Shown: positions 13,617 through 26,939, counted from the first letter of the stretch. The stretch: 64,000 nucleotides of DNA from Tethya wilhelma (GCA_964030475.1 CAXIPT010000013.1:128867-192866); one strand, 5' to 3'. Numbers and translations are program-made. Notes: generated by a model from the sequence alone, not told the origin.

Positions 13617-16024
13617 ATGGATGAGAGCATAGATTGGGAGAACTGGAGCGTCCAGGACTGGCTCAAAAGCATCAGTCTAAGCAAGTACGAGGACGATTTC
13701 ATTGATAATGGATACGATACACCAGACCTTGTTGCCGAGCTCAAGAAGGAAGATCTGGACGCCATTGGAGTGACAAAGAAGAAAGACAGAAGCACTCTGT
13801 TCACGCAAGCAAAGAAACTAAAAGAACTCGTATCAAAAGACATCTGTTCAGTAACAAAACCTCCACCGTTGATGTTTGCTGCTGCTTCAACTAGTCCTGG
13901 CACTTGTAACCAGCCTCCTAATTCTCCCCTTCCACCTGGAGATTCATACTCAGAACCTTGGTCCAGCTACTCAGAGCCGTGGGGGGCCACTCAGAACGGT
14001 ACTGGCAATGGAAGCACCAACGGGATAACGTCCGAGATGGTTGAATCTCAAAGAAAGCATGCGAGGTACTAAAAATAAACAATTTGAAAATTATGGTGGT
14101 TTACTAATTTTTGTGGTAAGATATTAGTTCCTAAATGTGTTTGAACTGCATGTACATGACATGCAATAAGCCAAAATGGGCTTGTAGAAATGTCCTCCTC
14201 CAACTGTTCATGTGCCTGATAGCATGCACCACATTTATAGACCACATCAAACGTAAATTTTCAAATGTTGCACACGTTTACTCTAGAAACGTAAGTGGTG
14301 GACAGGTACCTCCGGTAAAGCAAACCAAGGGGAAGCATGGGAAACCTCCTCCTAGTCCAAAGACTCCCAACGTGGCCGAACTGCCAGTCTTCAAGAGAGA
14401 TGGAGCAGGCCCAACGACGCTGCAGCTGAAGTTGATGATCAGGAAGGAGTTGCAAAAGGACCAGATTGTCCTGTCAGAGTATCCCTACAATGAAGCCACT
14501 CAGGTAAGGAAGGAGGGAGTGAGTGAGTTTGAGTGTGTGTGTGTGAGAGAGCAGCTGGAGATTTATATGGTGGAGATGATGCCATGGTCAGACACATTTC
14601 TAGAATTCCACGATGAAAATATTTTGATGCATAAAGCACACTAGTAACTACATTATTGGTTGGTTGTCTTGTACCAAATACATCGTATTGTATCATAGTG
14701 AAATATACATTATTTATTTTGTGTCTGACAAATTTGTACGATCGTGAGTTGATTTTTGGTTTTGAAATGAACTGTCTCCAGCTGTCATTTCTATACAGTC
14801 ATTATACAGTGTGTGGGTGATATAATGTGTACCTTATACTATCATTCATATGGGAACTCCACTCACTGCAGTATGTATATATGTATGTGTGTGTGTGTGT
14901 GTGATTATGATATGCATGGTCAGACTCTGTGGGTGCTCTCATTAAGGACACCCTTGGGACTTGAGGTTATGATAGAATTTCTCATTTTGGGCGTTTGAGA
15001 CTTTGTCTTCATTGAGGCCTTCTGTATAAGGCAGTGAAAATCTTGAGCTTAGACAAAATTATTCGCTCTCTTGAAATACACTAGATATCATTTAGGTTGC
15101 CTGTATGTCTGTGTCTGTTATGTGTTTTCTGTAAAAGTTGATAGCTTGGTTTGGTTGTGTTATTTTCTGGCTGAGAGTGGCATGTGTTTTGAAGGGTGCT
15201 TTCCCAGTGTAGAACATATGGCAGTAGGAAAGGTACTACCTTAGCTGTCTTGTGTATCTTTGTGGTGTATCATTGTTTGCCACTCTGGTTGTAAAATAAA
15301 CATTGAAGGCTAATGTAAACAGAGTGAAGTTTTTCTTCCCTTACCCCTGCAGCCTGTAACAATGGTGTCCATACAAGCATAGCCTGGTGTTCATCTCAAG
15401 ACTTTACATTAGCTTTTGGTGAGATTGCAACTTGTATTTAACAATAAATATAGCAAGCAACAAATATGTGGCTGTGATTTAGATTCATAGATGCTTATAA
15501 ATGTGCTATAAGTATCATTTAGCTCCAAATTTTAATGGCACAATATTTTTATGAATTTGTGGTAGGACCATGTATTGGGAATATTTAGAAAGCCATTTAT
15601 TAGTGTTACAATTTTAATGATTACGGTCCATGGAAGTAAGTTCTATACTGCAAAATTAAATTATATGACCCTGTAGGTTCTCAACTTGGTAAGGTGGACC
15701 TTGTTGACACAAGAGGGACAAAATATTTGTACGCCAGCCACCACCCTCACTCCAGAGCCGTCCATAGACTAGCATTTGCTCCTTGGAAGTAAGCACGCAA
15801 TGCTTGATTATCTCATAACACTCTTGTATGAAAGTCACCTTCTCTGTTGATACAGTTCTTCTCTTCTAGCGAGTGTGTCAGATGATGCCAGTGTAAGAGT
15901 ACAGAACATACCCAGTGGAACTATCACATCCATGTAAGCAATAGCATGCACTCTGTATCCCCATCTAGTGTGTGTTATTGGAACTGTGAGTCATTGTCCC
16001 TCTCCATACCAATACCATACATGT

Positions 16025-16088
<64 letters not shown>

Positions 16089-17097
16089 TGGAGATCCGAC
16101 AGACAACTACGATGTAAGTCCTATAGATCTTAAAATTCTTACCTCTGGTACACACAATTAATCACATCGACTCATGCAACCATATGTCAATTAATGGCCT
16201 ACACTCACCACCCACCCACACCCTCCCACCCTCTCCCACAAAATCAACTTAGAACTGTATGTACTTTAATCTTTTGTGTTTGCTTATGTGCCAGTATTTG
16301 TGTGTGTGGTGGTGGTGCACTGTGGTGACTTCTGTTTGGAAATACTCCAACTACACTGTCATTAATAGTTGCCTCACATCATGTGTTCAAGACTGGTCAT
16401 TTTTCAACACCTTTTATGCTCTAAAAACTGCATCCATGCATATTTCTGTACTTTGCTTGACTATATACTGCAAGTGAATTTGACCATCATTTCTTATCTT
16501 TGGTTCAGGAACCCTTTGATTCTCAAGCAGGGAAACAAGGAATGGCTGTCGTAAAGGTGTGTGTGTGTGTGTGTTTGCCCATGTGCAAACGTGTGTGTGT
16601 GTGTGTGTGTGTGTTTGCCCATGTGCAAACGTGTGTGTGTATGTGTGTGTGTGTGTGTTATGCCTTGCAGTCAACTGTTCATACATATACCAAAAACTGT
16701 TTTCTCCTACTAGTAAAACCTGTTAGTGAATCGTTAGTCAAATAGTCGCCGTTTTTGCTTATCACTTGTTTGCTTAACTCAGTTTATCTAACCTCCTTCT
16801 TTTGGTAAACACACACACACACACACAAACTCTCACTTTAATGTGGTACAAGTGTGCTGTCCACTACAGTGTGTGCTGTATATGTATATGTGTGCTGTTG
16901 GCCTGTGTTACTTGTAAATGCCATTCATTCATGCCAGCCCGATGCAATTAGAGAGAGAGTGGAAAATCGTGTTTTTTTTTCTGATCACAGCTGTTTTTTC
17001 CTTGTTTGGTGTTGATGTATTTGCTAAGCTGCATCTCACCATACTAGTGTACTTCATTGATGGTTTTGTCTACATAATATGTTACTGTGGTATTCAT

Positions 17098-17175
<78 letters not shown>

Positions 17176-17677
17176 ACACACAGCCACAGTCAAGAGAAGG
17201 CTCACCAAAAGTAAGTAGCCATTGTTTACTTTTTTAATCTTTTTACACTCAATTTTGAAAGCATACATGGAGCCATTTCCTCAACTTGATGAACTTCTGA
17301 TGACAACCCAACCTTTAGCAATTAGTTACCTCTAGAGCTTCTCCCATTGCTTACAGTAGAAGCTATATGCATGTAACCCAGCCAACAATATATCAATGGG
17401 GTTATATTACATCATTGAGTGTACATGGAACCCAACACCTGTACAATACATGTACTTGCTAATAGCTGCCTGGACTTGAAGTGACCTTTCCAATGTCACT
17501 GTGAACTGTACAAGTGTTGGTTGTAGCTGGTTGAGGTAGTTAAGAATGGTGTCTGTGGGTGATGATTGTTTGATTGTGTAGCACACCTTATTGGGTATCA
17601 TATGCTTCTCTTTCAGAAAAGTCGCACTCTACCGTCTGGTGGGAGTGGTTTTCAAAGCTATGAGGTATATAAAATGT

Positions 17678-17752
<75 letters not shown>

Positions 17753-18210
17753 GCAATCTTTTAATTCCCATGCGGTGTACCATACTCACAGAATATGCAT
17801 ACTTTATTCATGGAATGTAATTTAAGCATAATAATTGTTATTATAATCAATTATTAACCTCGTTTTAAGCCCATCATTAACCCTTTCTATGCCCAATTAC
17901 TCCTGAATGCTTAGAAGCTAGTGTGAACCTAATGAGTTACCTTTTGTGTGTGTTCTCTTTTCAATTTTGAAAATAAATGTCAACTTAATTCCTAGAAATC
18001 TAGTGTGATTATGTTGTGTACAAAGTTGTACTGATTTCACCAAAACAAACACAAAAAGATTGTGATGTTCTGTAAGGAAAAAAGGCTCAACACCATGTCA
18101 TAAACACTTTCATATTAATCTCAGATATTGCTTTTTGCAGCCATGCTTAGCTTCACTCTCTCTTATGTAGCAATGCTTAGCTTCTCTCTCTCTAATGTAG
18201 CGATGCTTTG

Positions 18211-18276
<66 letters not shown>

Positions 18277-18913
18277 AGTTGTTTATTTACTCACTAACTG
18301 AAACTCCAGCTTCACCGACATTTCCTCCATGCCCCCAGGGGCTTCAGTTCCCTCTCAATGGAGGAGGTTAATTCAGATCAATACTCTAGTTATTGGATTT
18401 CTTCCTCTTAATCTAAAGAGACAAGGAAGCGCTGGGAATTCCTTTCAAGTGTAATGACACAAATCAGAGGAGAGAGTGTTTAGTCCATTTATAGCTCTCG
18501 GGTTGATTTTCAAGTTAAGCCTCCTCTTCTATACAAGTTCCTATTTTTAACCGGGCTTGTGTTTCACCAGACGGTCTTCTCTTAGTACAAAGTAAGGGAA
18601 GAGTCTGGTCGTGTATTCCGGGAGCACATTAATGCTGTTCCTTTTTTGTTTTTTTTTAAAATTTTTTTTCTGTTTTGTTGGTGACTTTCTCGCTTTATCT
18701 TCTCTCTCTCTCTCTCTCTCTTCAGGAACCTTTTGATTCCGTCGTACCTAGTGAGTCCTCTCCCAAGTCTCCTAAGAATCTTATTAAAAAGTAAGGTTTT
18801 TGTTAATCTGTCTAGCCATGTACATTCTTGTGGAGCTATGTACCATTATGTAGTTTCAACAATATGTATTCTCACACGCACTCTCTCTCGCACTCACACA
18901 CACACACACACAC

Positions 18914-18951
<38 letters not shown>

Positions 18952-21397
18952 ACACATACACACACACTTTCAGAAACAGCAGTAGCACACTACCCAGTCC
19001 ACAAGTCAAGAGAGAAGGTACAACCACAGTCATAGATATTACATATTCCAAAACATCACCACAATAATACAAAATCCATTCATGCATTCATACATATTCA
19101 GGTGAGATTGAGCGGATCCAAGTAGAGAGCAAAAGTAAAAAGAAGAAAAAGAGGCTATCGACGGAGAAGTCCCCTCGGAACTCTCCTGTTTCTTCCCCCA
19201 AGAGCTCTCCGAAGCCTTTGAGGAGGTTCTTCAGGAAGAAGGACAAACCTCGGTCTCACTCTGTGAGGGACTTTGATGGCAGCAAAGGAGACAAGAAGAA
19301 GGCACTTATTAGCTTCCCAGAGCGCTCCAAGGATGACTCTTGGGTGAGCCCCTGTTATAAAAACATTTTAATCGAACACATTAAGTGTTAGAGTGAAATT
19401 TTTAGCACCAGTTAATATAGTCCTGTTTCACTTTAAACTTTTTCACTTTTTAACACGCACCAGTTATAGTGGGATATATAGTAGTCTCATTTCACTTTAA
19501 CCTCCTTTGCGCTGAATTTGGTCGAAATTTTAACACTTTTGATTCTTTCCTTCTGAATTTGGTCGAAATTTTAACCCTTTTGATTCTGTATGTTTGTATA
19601 ATCACAGTCAAAAAAGAAGCACGGTTCAGCGGAGAACTTGACGGAGAAGAAAAACAGTCCCGTGGACATGAAGTCCAACAGAATATCCGTCGGTGCAATA
19701 GTGTTCAACGGATCTGATACCACCCCTCCTCCCTGTGAGTCAACTAGTCTGTGCTGAGTGTGTTCTACATCTAGATGATGAAGATGGTGCCAATGTTTTA
19801 TACATACTTGAAAAACGAAGCTATTATTTGTAATCATAGAAATGCTTTGATAGCTAACCCTGGGGTGGTAGGACGGAGTAAGAATGATGGGTGATACTAG
19901 GTGTTGCACAGCGCCAGTATATTACATTCCTGTGAGAATGATGGGTCATTTGGCCAAATTTAATGCTTGCTAGAGTAACTAATTTTACAGTAATTCGGTT
20001 TGTATTGATTATCTATAATCTTACAGAGTGGTAATTTAACATAGACTGTGTGTTCACACCCTCACACACACCCTCACATCCTCACACACACACACACACA
20101 CACTCACACACACTCACAGTGCCCCCTCCACGCCGCCCTCCTAAGAGTACATCACCAACCTCCTCCGAATCAGAAGATTCTCCGTTTCCTAAAAAAGTGC
20201 GTGCACTAGTGTCTACACTAGACCACACCCTCCATCTCCACCCACCTAATCCATACCATTAGTTGGCACACTTAGTACTTACTCACCTCTGACCTCTTTG
20301 ACCTTTGTACCTTGACCTCAATTGAATTGGAGTCTGTTTCCATGGCAACAGCTGCATGTTCATACAGTACTATAGGAGAAACACTGCTGTGTGTGTGCAC
20401 AAGTAAAACACCATTAATCTGATTATATTATTATGTAGCTTGTATATTCAGTGGCTGCTTATGTTGTATATACTTTCACGAATCAGTAATTTATTTCATC
20501 TCAATATTTTGTATATACTCGAGTGTGTGTGCATCTCATTTTAACTTCATGCTATATATATATTATATTCTATGTATGTGTGTAAAATATGGCTTTTGAA
20601 ATATTCTCTCTAAAATTACATTCTGTACAGAAATATAACGGCAAAGAATTCAAAAAATTCGTAACCCCGCCCACACTTAAGAGAAATGAGGCATTGGTGA
20701 GTGACTTTGTAGTCTGCTATTCGATCTAACAATAAGCTATGAATTCACTTAACAGTAGTGCTCATGTGACTGTCACATGACCTAGCTATAACTCAGCCCC
20801 AAATGTATGTTCGTGTGTGTGTATATGCATTATGTCTGATACAATACTGAAACACTTTAGTAGAGTGCTTGTACCTTTGTATGTCTTTTTTAGGGAAGCT
20901 ATCAAACTACACTGTTATTCATTTATACAGCACTGCATACATTTAACTCTTTGTAGTACTACATTGTTCCCTGCATGCACGGTTGCTAAGAGACCAACAT
21001 ATGTCCATTCCATTATAGTTGAGACTGGGACCGTTCATTGTACACTCGACTGCAGCTGTTACAAATTCCAGCACATTTTTTGTACCCAAGTATCACACAA
21101 CATTGCTTAAAATTAATGGTGGATAGAAAATGGATTTCTATTATTTTTTATATTAAGGATGTGTTGTAATAATATTGGTGAATGAACTGTTGCCTTGTTT
21201 ATCTGGTTACTTTGCCCCTCCCCTAACCACACCCACTAGAAACATGGCAATTCCTGTAGCAGTTCTGAGGGAGAAGGGAACTCTAATCTACTGAGAGTTC
21301 ATAGCCACACTGGTTCTGATATTGAGGTGAGCTAGTGTGTAGTCAAGATCTTATGCACATGCACGCACACACACACACACACACACATGCACACACT

Positions 21398-21429
<32 letters not shown>

Positions 21430-23452
21430 CACATATACATACACACACACACTCACACACTCACACATACACACAAACTCTCACACACACATACACACAC
21501 ACTCTCACACACTCATACACACACACTCACAGGTTGACAGGGCTCAGGATAGTGATGAAGACGGCAAACGATGGCTAAAGACATCGCAAAGCTTTGATCA
21601 ACTCAACACCATCGGAAGAAAGAAGAGCAAAAAATTTGGACTCTTAAAGCGAGTATTTACACGTAAAAGAGACACCACCTCTTCAAAGAAGAGATCAAAG
21701 AAAGACAAAGGAAGGAACAGAGAATCCCTCCAGAGTACAAGCTCCGCCCAGAGTGGGAGTGGCGACCCCTCGAGTTCCATCACTGCCTCCATGAGTATGC
21801 CAGATATTGCATGTGAGTCGATCGCATAAGGATACAGAATGTTCATTATGTGTGTATGTATGTATGTATGTATTGTATGTGTGTTTCACCTTAGTGACGT
21901 GTGATAAATGTTGGCGACTAATTTGAAAAGTATTTATCCACAGACAATCATAATTAATTTAAGAGCGGGTCTTTTATTGGTGGATTCCATATTGATACTT
22001 GTGTTGCTAATCAGTTGAGATTAAGAGTTGAAGTTTATCGCTAGCTTTGTTTGTTTTTCTCTCTCTCACATCTTTTTTTCCGCTCTAACAGTTCCTGGAG
22101 CTGACAAAAGACCACACCCCTCCTCCCCTCTGCTCATTCCTGGCTCCGCCCACAGCGATATCAAACCCTCGGATCTTGACTTGAGTGACGAACACGACTC
22201 TCGTCATTCTCGCAGCAGAGGAGCCACTAGCCTCTCTCCTCAGAGCTCTTCAAAGAAATCCTCTCCAGTTTTTGAAAGAGACGTATCTCCACTCATGGAA
22301 CGGCGGATGTACGTGCGTGATGCGTTGGATTCAAGTTCCATGCCCGTCCAGTCGGCGGGGAGTGCTCCTTCGGGGGGAACTTTTGCAGAAAATACAGCCG
22401 ACGGTGACAGTAGCCGGAGGAGTGATACTCCCGATCTCGATAGCTTGAAGTTTTCAGATTCCGAAGACATTGAATCGTCAAAGCCACATTCCCGTACCAG
22501 TACTGGATCGGGACCCAAGCCACCTCCGCCGCCAAAACCCAAGAAGCTAATGTCTCCTCAAACGAGTATAACAGGATCACCAGGCAACACCTCCTCCTTC
22601 ACAGAGAAAACCACGCCCATTTCAAGCTCGGCTCCATCTTCAAGTACAACCCCTCTTTCTAAACCCCCGCCAAAACCAGCTCGGACGAAAAGTCAGAAGA
22701 AACCAAGGAGAGAATTGCCGGGTGGAAGGGAAGATTCGGCTGCAGGCGGTGGTAGTTCGCAGGAGAATGTGTTCAAAAGTGGGCAGGAAGTGTTCCGGTC
22801 TTCACCGCCGGCCAAACCAGCCAAGAGGATGGGTAGATCCAAGTCGGTGACTTCGGAAGAGGATTCGAAAGATTCTCAGGTACCGTCTAAAGCACCGCCA
22901 CCGAAGCCTACTAGAAGGGTGAGCAGTAGTCGCTCTTTGTCGACTACCGATGAAGACCAAAATGAACCAAAGACACCCGAACACAGACCACTATCGCCCA
23001 CCACTACTGATGATTCTAATAAATGCCCACCAAAGTCAGGGAGGGATGTGAATGTAAGTACAATGGATGAAGTCACAGAAGACGATAAAGCTAACACTAG
23101 TGGACCTGGGAAGCCTCCTCCTAAACCAGCAAGAAGATATAAAAGTTTAAAAATTCCTGAGCCGAAAGAGAGAGGAGATGTCGATGTATCAGCTAAGAGT
23201 AAAACCTTTGCTGGCCGGAATAGAACAATGCCTTCATTGGAGGAACACTCGAATGTTGAAAATGGACTAACACCCCCTGAACAAGATAATGTGGGGGGTT
23301 CAAAACCGGCCCCCAAACCTAGACCGAAACCAGCCCCCAAACCAAGGGGTCTTGGTACCACTTCATCAAAGACTGATTCAGCAGGGGCACTCCCTCCACC
23401 CAAACCTCCTCGAACCGGGACTCTGAAACGTCCTGCTGCTAAAACCAGTTAG
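13617..23452 (+). CDS. SAM-domain, proline-rich signalling adaptor, 15 exons, complete
   Basis: Exons: 13617-14065, 14287-14503, 16087-16113, 16509-16556, 17184-17210, 17617-17664, 18726-18790, 18974-19017, 19102-19343, 19608-19734, 20120-20196, 20631-20696, 21240-21326, 21533-21812, 22092-23452; phases agree and give 1,054 residues. Residues 1-75 form a SAM domain (W-S-V-Q-D-W-L...DLDAIGVTKKKDRSTL). Two YDEPFDS/YEEPFDS motifs follow, each assembled from two short exons; they resemble SH2-docking tyrosines. The middle is basic (RRFFRKKDK, FGLLKRVFTRKR). The C-terminal exon holds repeated PPPKPxR-type motifs (PPPKPARTKS-like, PPPKPTRRVS, PPPKPARRYK, PPPKPPRTG), which are probable SH3 ligands. 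No enzyme domain is seen. I cannot assign an orthologue; the SAM plus basic and proline-rich plan recalls SASH-type adaptors but lacks an SH3. The acceptor of exon 5 could instead be 17190. Confidence 0.75.
15353..15933 (+). pseudogene. stranded exons of a WDR77/MEP50-like WD40 gene inside the SAM-gene intron 2
   Basis: Three consecutive exons with matching phases: 15353-15418, 15677-15788, 15856-15933. They read TSIAWCSSQDFTLAFG, then KVDLVDTRGTKYL and HSRAVHRLAFAPWN, then SSLLASVSDDASVRV. This is the layout of one WD40 blade boundary and best resembles the penultimate repeats of WDR77 (MEP50), a methylosome cofactor of PRMT5. These exons do not join in phase with the host SAM gene, whose flanking exons join each other in phase 0. 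No earlier or later WD40 exon was found within the window. It is either a fragment duplicate or part of a nested gene whose other exons I failed to see. Confidence 0.6.
16027..16086 (+). repeat. (CA)n microsatellite ending at the exon 3 acceptor
   Basis: Pure (CA)n ends in CACAG, and exon 3 begins at 16087. Confidence 0.9.
16557..16660 (+). repeat. (GT)n tract beginning at the exon 4 donor, with a duplicated spacer
   Basis: The donor GTGTGT opens a (GT)n tract interrupted twice by the same spacer TTTGCCCATGTGCAAAC (16592 and 16612 regions). Confidence 0.75.
17101..17183 (+). repeat. (CT)n(CA)n microsatellite ending at the exon 5 acceptor
   Basis: (CT)n is followed by (CA)n and CAG; the exon starts at 17184 or 17190. 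Confidence 0.85.
17682..17749 (+). repeat. (CA)n microsatellite in intron 6
   Basis: Pure CA repeat just after exon 6 of the SAM gene. Confidence 0.9.
18213..18275 (+). repeat. (CT)n microsatellite preceded by three short GCTTAGCTTCTCTCTCTC-like units
   Basis: Imperfect tandem units at about 18143-18212 (ATGCTT(A/T)GCTTCTCTCTCT) grade into pure CT. The rest of this intron (to 18725) shows no exon. Confidence 0.75.
18896..18972 (+). repeat. (CA)n microsatellite upstream of the exon 8 acceptor
   Basis: CA repeat with GCA and TACA interruptions; TTTCAG follows and exon 8 begins at 18974. Confidence 0.85.
21366..21532 (+). repeat. long imperfect (CA)n tract ending at the exon 14 acceptor
   Basis: CA repeat with T and AT interruptions ending in CTCACAG; exon 14 begins at 21533. 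Confidence 0.85.
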
Positions 23453-23972
23453 ATGTCACGGCAATAGCTGCAAGTATTTGAGATTGTTTTTGTTTATCGT
23501 TTATTTGTTTGTTTGTTACAAGTCTTCAAAAACTCCACTTCCAATCCGTTGCATACTATATAGCATTATTATAATACTACTATGGTATAACTATGTGTGT
23601 GTGTATTAGTTGTTTTGTAGTGCTGATCTTTAGATGAAGGGCTATATATCATGATTGTATTCCATCATTTTTGTTTTTATACCGAGGACTGTGTATTGTG
23701 GCGTGTGTGCTCAAAGTTTTATGACAAAAATTAAAACATGAAAAATTTGTTTCACTTCTTCAAAATACAAGTCTACAATAATTGCATGCATTATTTATTA
23801 TGCATACATAATTTATGCAAAAATTATTATTAATTATTAATCTAATTAAGTGATTGATTGGATGACATAATATTATTATTATTATGTGTAATTTGTGACT
23901 ATATATATATATATGTTTGGTTATAATATTAAGACGAGCAAAAAAAGGATCCTTCATGATATATATATCAGT
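23453..23972. other. convergent intergenic region
   Basis: AT-rich 3' flanks of the SAM gene and the channel-like gene. ATTAAA-type poly(A) candidates occur near 23731. No gene seen. Confidence 0.6.
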
Positions 23973-24091
23973 TCAAGGCTCAATATCTGCTGCGGGGTTT
24001 ACAAGAATGATGTCTTTTGCTGATGGCCACAGCGAGATGTAGTCGAGTCCACTGGCAGTACTCACCTTCTTTGTAGAGCTACCTGGGGCAG

Positions 24092-24142
<51 letters not shown>

Positions 24143-24143
24143 C

Positions 24144-24177
<34 letters not shown>

Positions 24178-25580
24178 CACCCACCTTCAGCAGCACCTCC
24201 TTCAGCCTTGCCACCCTCAGTGATCGGTGGTGTTCTGGAAAGAGGCAATTTGACCATCACAGATGCCACATCTTTATCTCCTTCTTTAGTATCTTTACTA
24301 CCCCTCCTACAGTCACGCTTGACCGATTTCACTGACGGAGATGGAGGCTCAGTGACATCATCGGGTTGTTCCGCATCGACATGAACTTCGGCCTCAATGG
24401 TCCCCCTAGCTCCGTTCACCAGAGGTGGCTCCTGAGGATCACAGCTGTTACCATGACGACCACCATGATGGTGTGTGATGGAGCCTCTGGGTGAGAGGGT
24501 AGAAGGACCTGCTGCTTCTCTTTCTTCTTCTTCCGTTGCTTCCTCTAACTTGTTGGCAGTTGCTTTGGATCGAGCATTTCTAGCAGCCGATGTGAAGACA
24601 GATGCTGCAAGATTGGATGCACGATGAACTTTGACCTGGTGGTAGTCAAGCGTGTGTAGATGAAAAAGAAAGAAAAAACAAATTAGCAAAAACATACTTG
24701 AAAGGAAAAAGACTGACGACCAAAGACTTAAAATAACAAGCCAAAATACGATCAAACCTAAAAATGAAGTACTTTATAATTTTCTTTTCACTCTGATCTT
24801 TTTTTGAGAGAGAGACTATTTATTTTCAGTTACATATTATTTAGACATACACCTCTAAGTCTGTATATAGATAAGATTGATAACAATCTTAAGTTTTCCC
24901 AAGAGTGAAAACCACGGATAAGAAAGAGAAAGAACTGTAGGTGGTCTTCTTAGCTCCCACACACACTTCCCCTCTGCCCACAATGTGATGTGATCGTTTT
25001 ATCAAAAATCAACTTGTAAATGGACAGCAAAGTGTGTGTATGTGTGTATGTGTGTATGTGTGTATGTGTGTAGTATATGGGCAAGATGGATCTTTCCCCC
25101 TCTCTTTTATTTTCTGATTTATTGTTCCATTATGTCATACATCATAGAGATCATGGTATAGAGATTAAAGCAAAGAAACAATGTCATGCATTTAGCCTTA
25201 GTTCCCAATGGTAAGCACTAGCCTAGTAAACCAGGCCCTCCCAGTGTGCTGTATATTGGTAAGCATAGCAGGGAGGTTTGGTTTACGAGGCTAGGTAAGT
25301 ACTACAATAGTATCTAGCAACTGTGCAACGTACAGCTGCAGTAAGCTTGGCTGCGTCCAGGCTGCTGCTGCTCAGCTGTTGCTGCTGTAAGCTGTACCTC
25401 TTCTCGCGCTTCTTGTCGCGATGAAGAAGATACCTTGCCTTGCGTTTGAGCGTCTCTTGGGCATCGGGATAGTCTACGAGGGTTTCATGAAGGTCTTTCT
25501 TGCTGAGGACAAAGAGAGAGGAGAAGCCTTTGGATCTGACGTGAGCTGTACGTCGGTTGCCCCCTCCAACAGCTAGGAGA
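23973..25580 (-). CDS. C-terminal exons of a cyclic-nucleotide-gated (CNG) channel-like protein, 5' part missing
   Basis: Minus-strand exons 25580-25334, 24635-24185 and 24091-23973 join in frame. The first encodes the end of a cyclic-nucleotide-binding domain: [20 protein letters not shown], then [17 protein letters not shown], matching the NRRTA...DLFCLSKDDL block of CNG subunits; the R-T that contacts the cyclic phosphate is present. A charged tail follows ([13 protein letters not shown], a Gln run), ending NPAADIEP. A (GT)n(GA)n tract lies in the last intron. The pore and transmembrane exons are absent: the next sequence upstream is the NOX gene beyond the N at 25773. Introns 24636-25333 and 24092-24184 show nothing else. 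Confidence 0.78.
24092..24175 (+). repeat. (GT)n(GA)n microsatellite in the last intron of the channel-like gene
   Basis: GT repeat followed by GA repeat; on the minus strand it reads (TC)n(AC)n ending in ACACAG, the acceptor of the last exon. Confidence 0.9.
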
Positions 25581-25604
25581 CTGCAGGGGAGAGGGGGGGG
25601 GGGG

Positions 25605-25635
<31 letters not shown>

Positions 25636-25772
25636 AATAAATGTATGTATTCATGAATTGCTGTGTATCCATCCCATCTATCTATGAATGAATTAGATTT
25701 AAATTTCCTGCTAGCTTATCTCTCAATATGGATCAATATGAATTTGGGTTCATATTCAGTGCAAAAATGTTG

Positions 25773-25773
25773 N
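25773..25773. other. single N: probable assembly join between two genes
   Basis: A NOX exon is cut at this base after ERIVR, and downstream exons belong to a different family (CNG). Confidence 0.75.
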
Positions 25774-26939
25774 ACGGACGATTCTTTCGATGGCGTAGAT
25801 GATGAGACCACCCAGCATGTACTTCCACGACTGTATGGTGTGTGTGTGTGTGAGGGTGTGAGGGTGTGAGGGTGTGTGATGCTGAGTGTAAGTGGAAAGC
25901 AACTGAAAGTCTGTCACTCTCTCTCTGCGCTGTTTTGGATATTTGTGTCAATGTACAACTTACACAGGGTGGAGCTGGGTTGAAGGTGGCACCAGGACAG
26001 AGAAGTGCGAAGGAACCGTTTGTGAAGGTTACATTGAGGAGGTTATCTGTCATGCTGTTGCCTACAAGTTGATCGACATCTGGTTGATTTGCAAGATTCT
26101 CTCTGTCCACTTGACTGCAGAAGACCGGGTCGTGAACATCAACTGAAGCACGATCGGGAGAATTGGTTTGGACAGGCAGTAACATCCTAGTGTGTGTGTG
26201 TGTGTGTGTGTGTGGATGGGTGGGTGGGTGTTAACTATTGGTAGACAGAAAAAAAGAAATACCATCTATCTAGAAGTTATTCAGATCTTTAAAAACTAGT
26301 TCAAAGAGGATAGAGCACACACACTAGAAATCCATTGGCACAAAAGTACAACACAGAAACCATCAGCAAATTCTATCAATATACAGACATAAAAATCTTT
26401 TAAACCTTAAAAAAATTGCTTTGCTTTTTGAAACCTAATTTAGACATTATAGATCTCTGCTGATTCATTCACTCAATACTGTATTTCTGTTTGAATGCCA
26501 TTCTAGACAATATATCTTCATCTCTCATTCACTCACTGTGCCTGATGTGCAGCCAGACCCAGGAGGAACACGATGAAGAGATGGTGTGTGTACCAAAACA
26601 CTTCGAAATAAGATCGCCGGATAAACTCCAACGATGACGTCACCATCAAAAACAGAGCCACGGTGATCACATGACCAGTAATACCAGCGGCCGTCACGAA
26701 ACAAACTGTGATGGGATCGGCTTGGATCCTATCGGGGACAGTCGGTTGGGCAAGGTCAGGAACTTGGCGTATTTCCCACGGCCATCGGGCAGGAATGCTG
26801 CGGGCAAGTCCTATGAGTCTCTCGTAGTTGTACCAATGGGCTATGACATGCATGGCACTGGATACCACGATCATCCAGGCAATGGCTTTGTGGAAGGTGA
26901 GGTTCTTGTCTAGAAGACGCTTGACGGTACGAGGAGGGC

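Noticed and set aside
22876..23403. 175-codon minus-strand ORF
   Set aside because: Shadow of the proline-rich SAM-gene exon.
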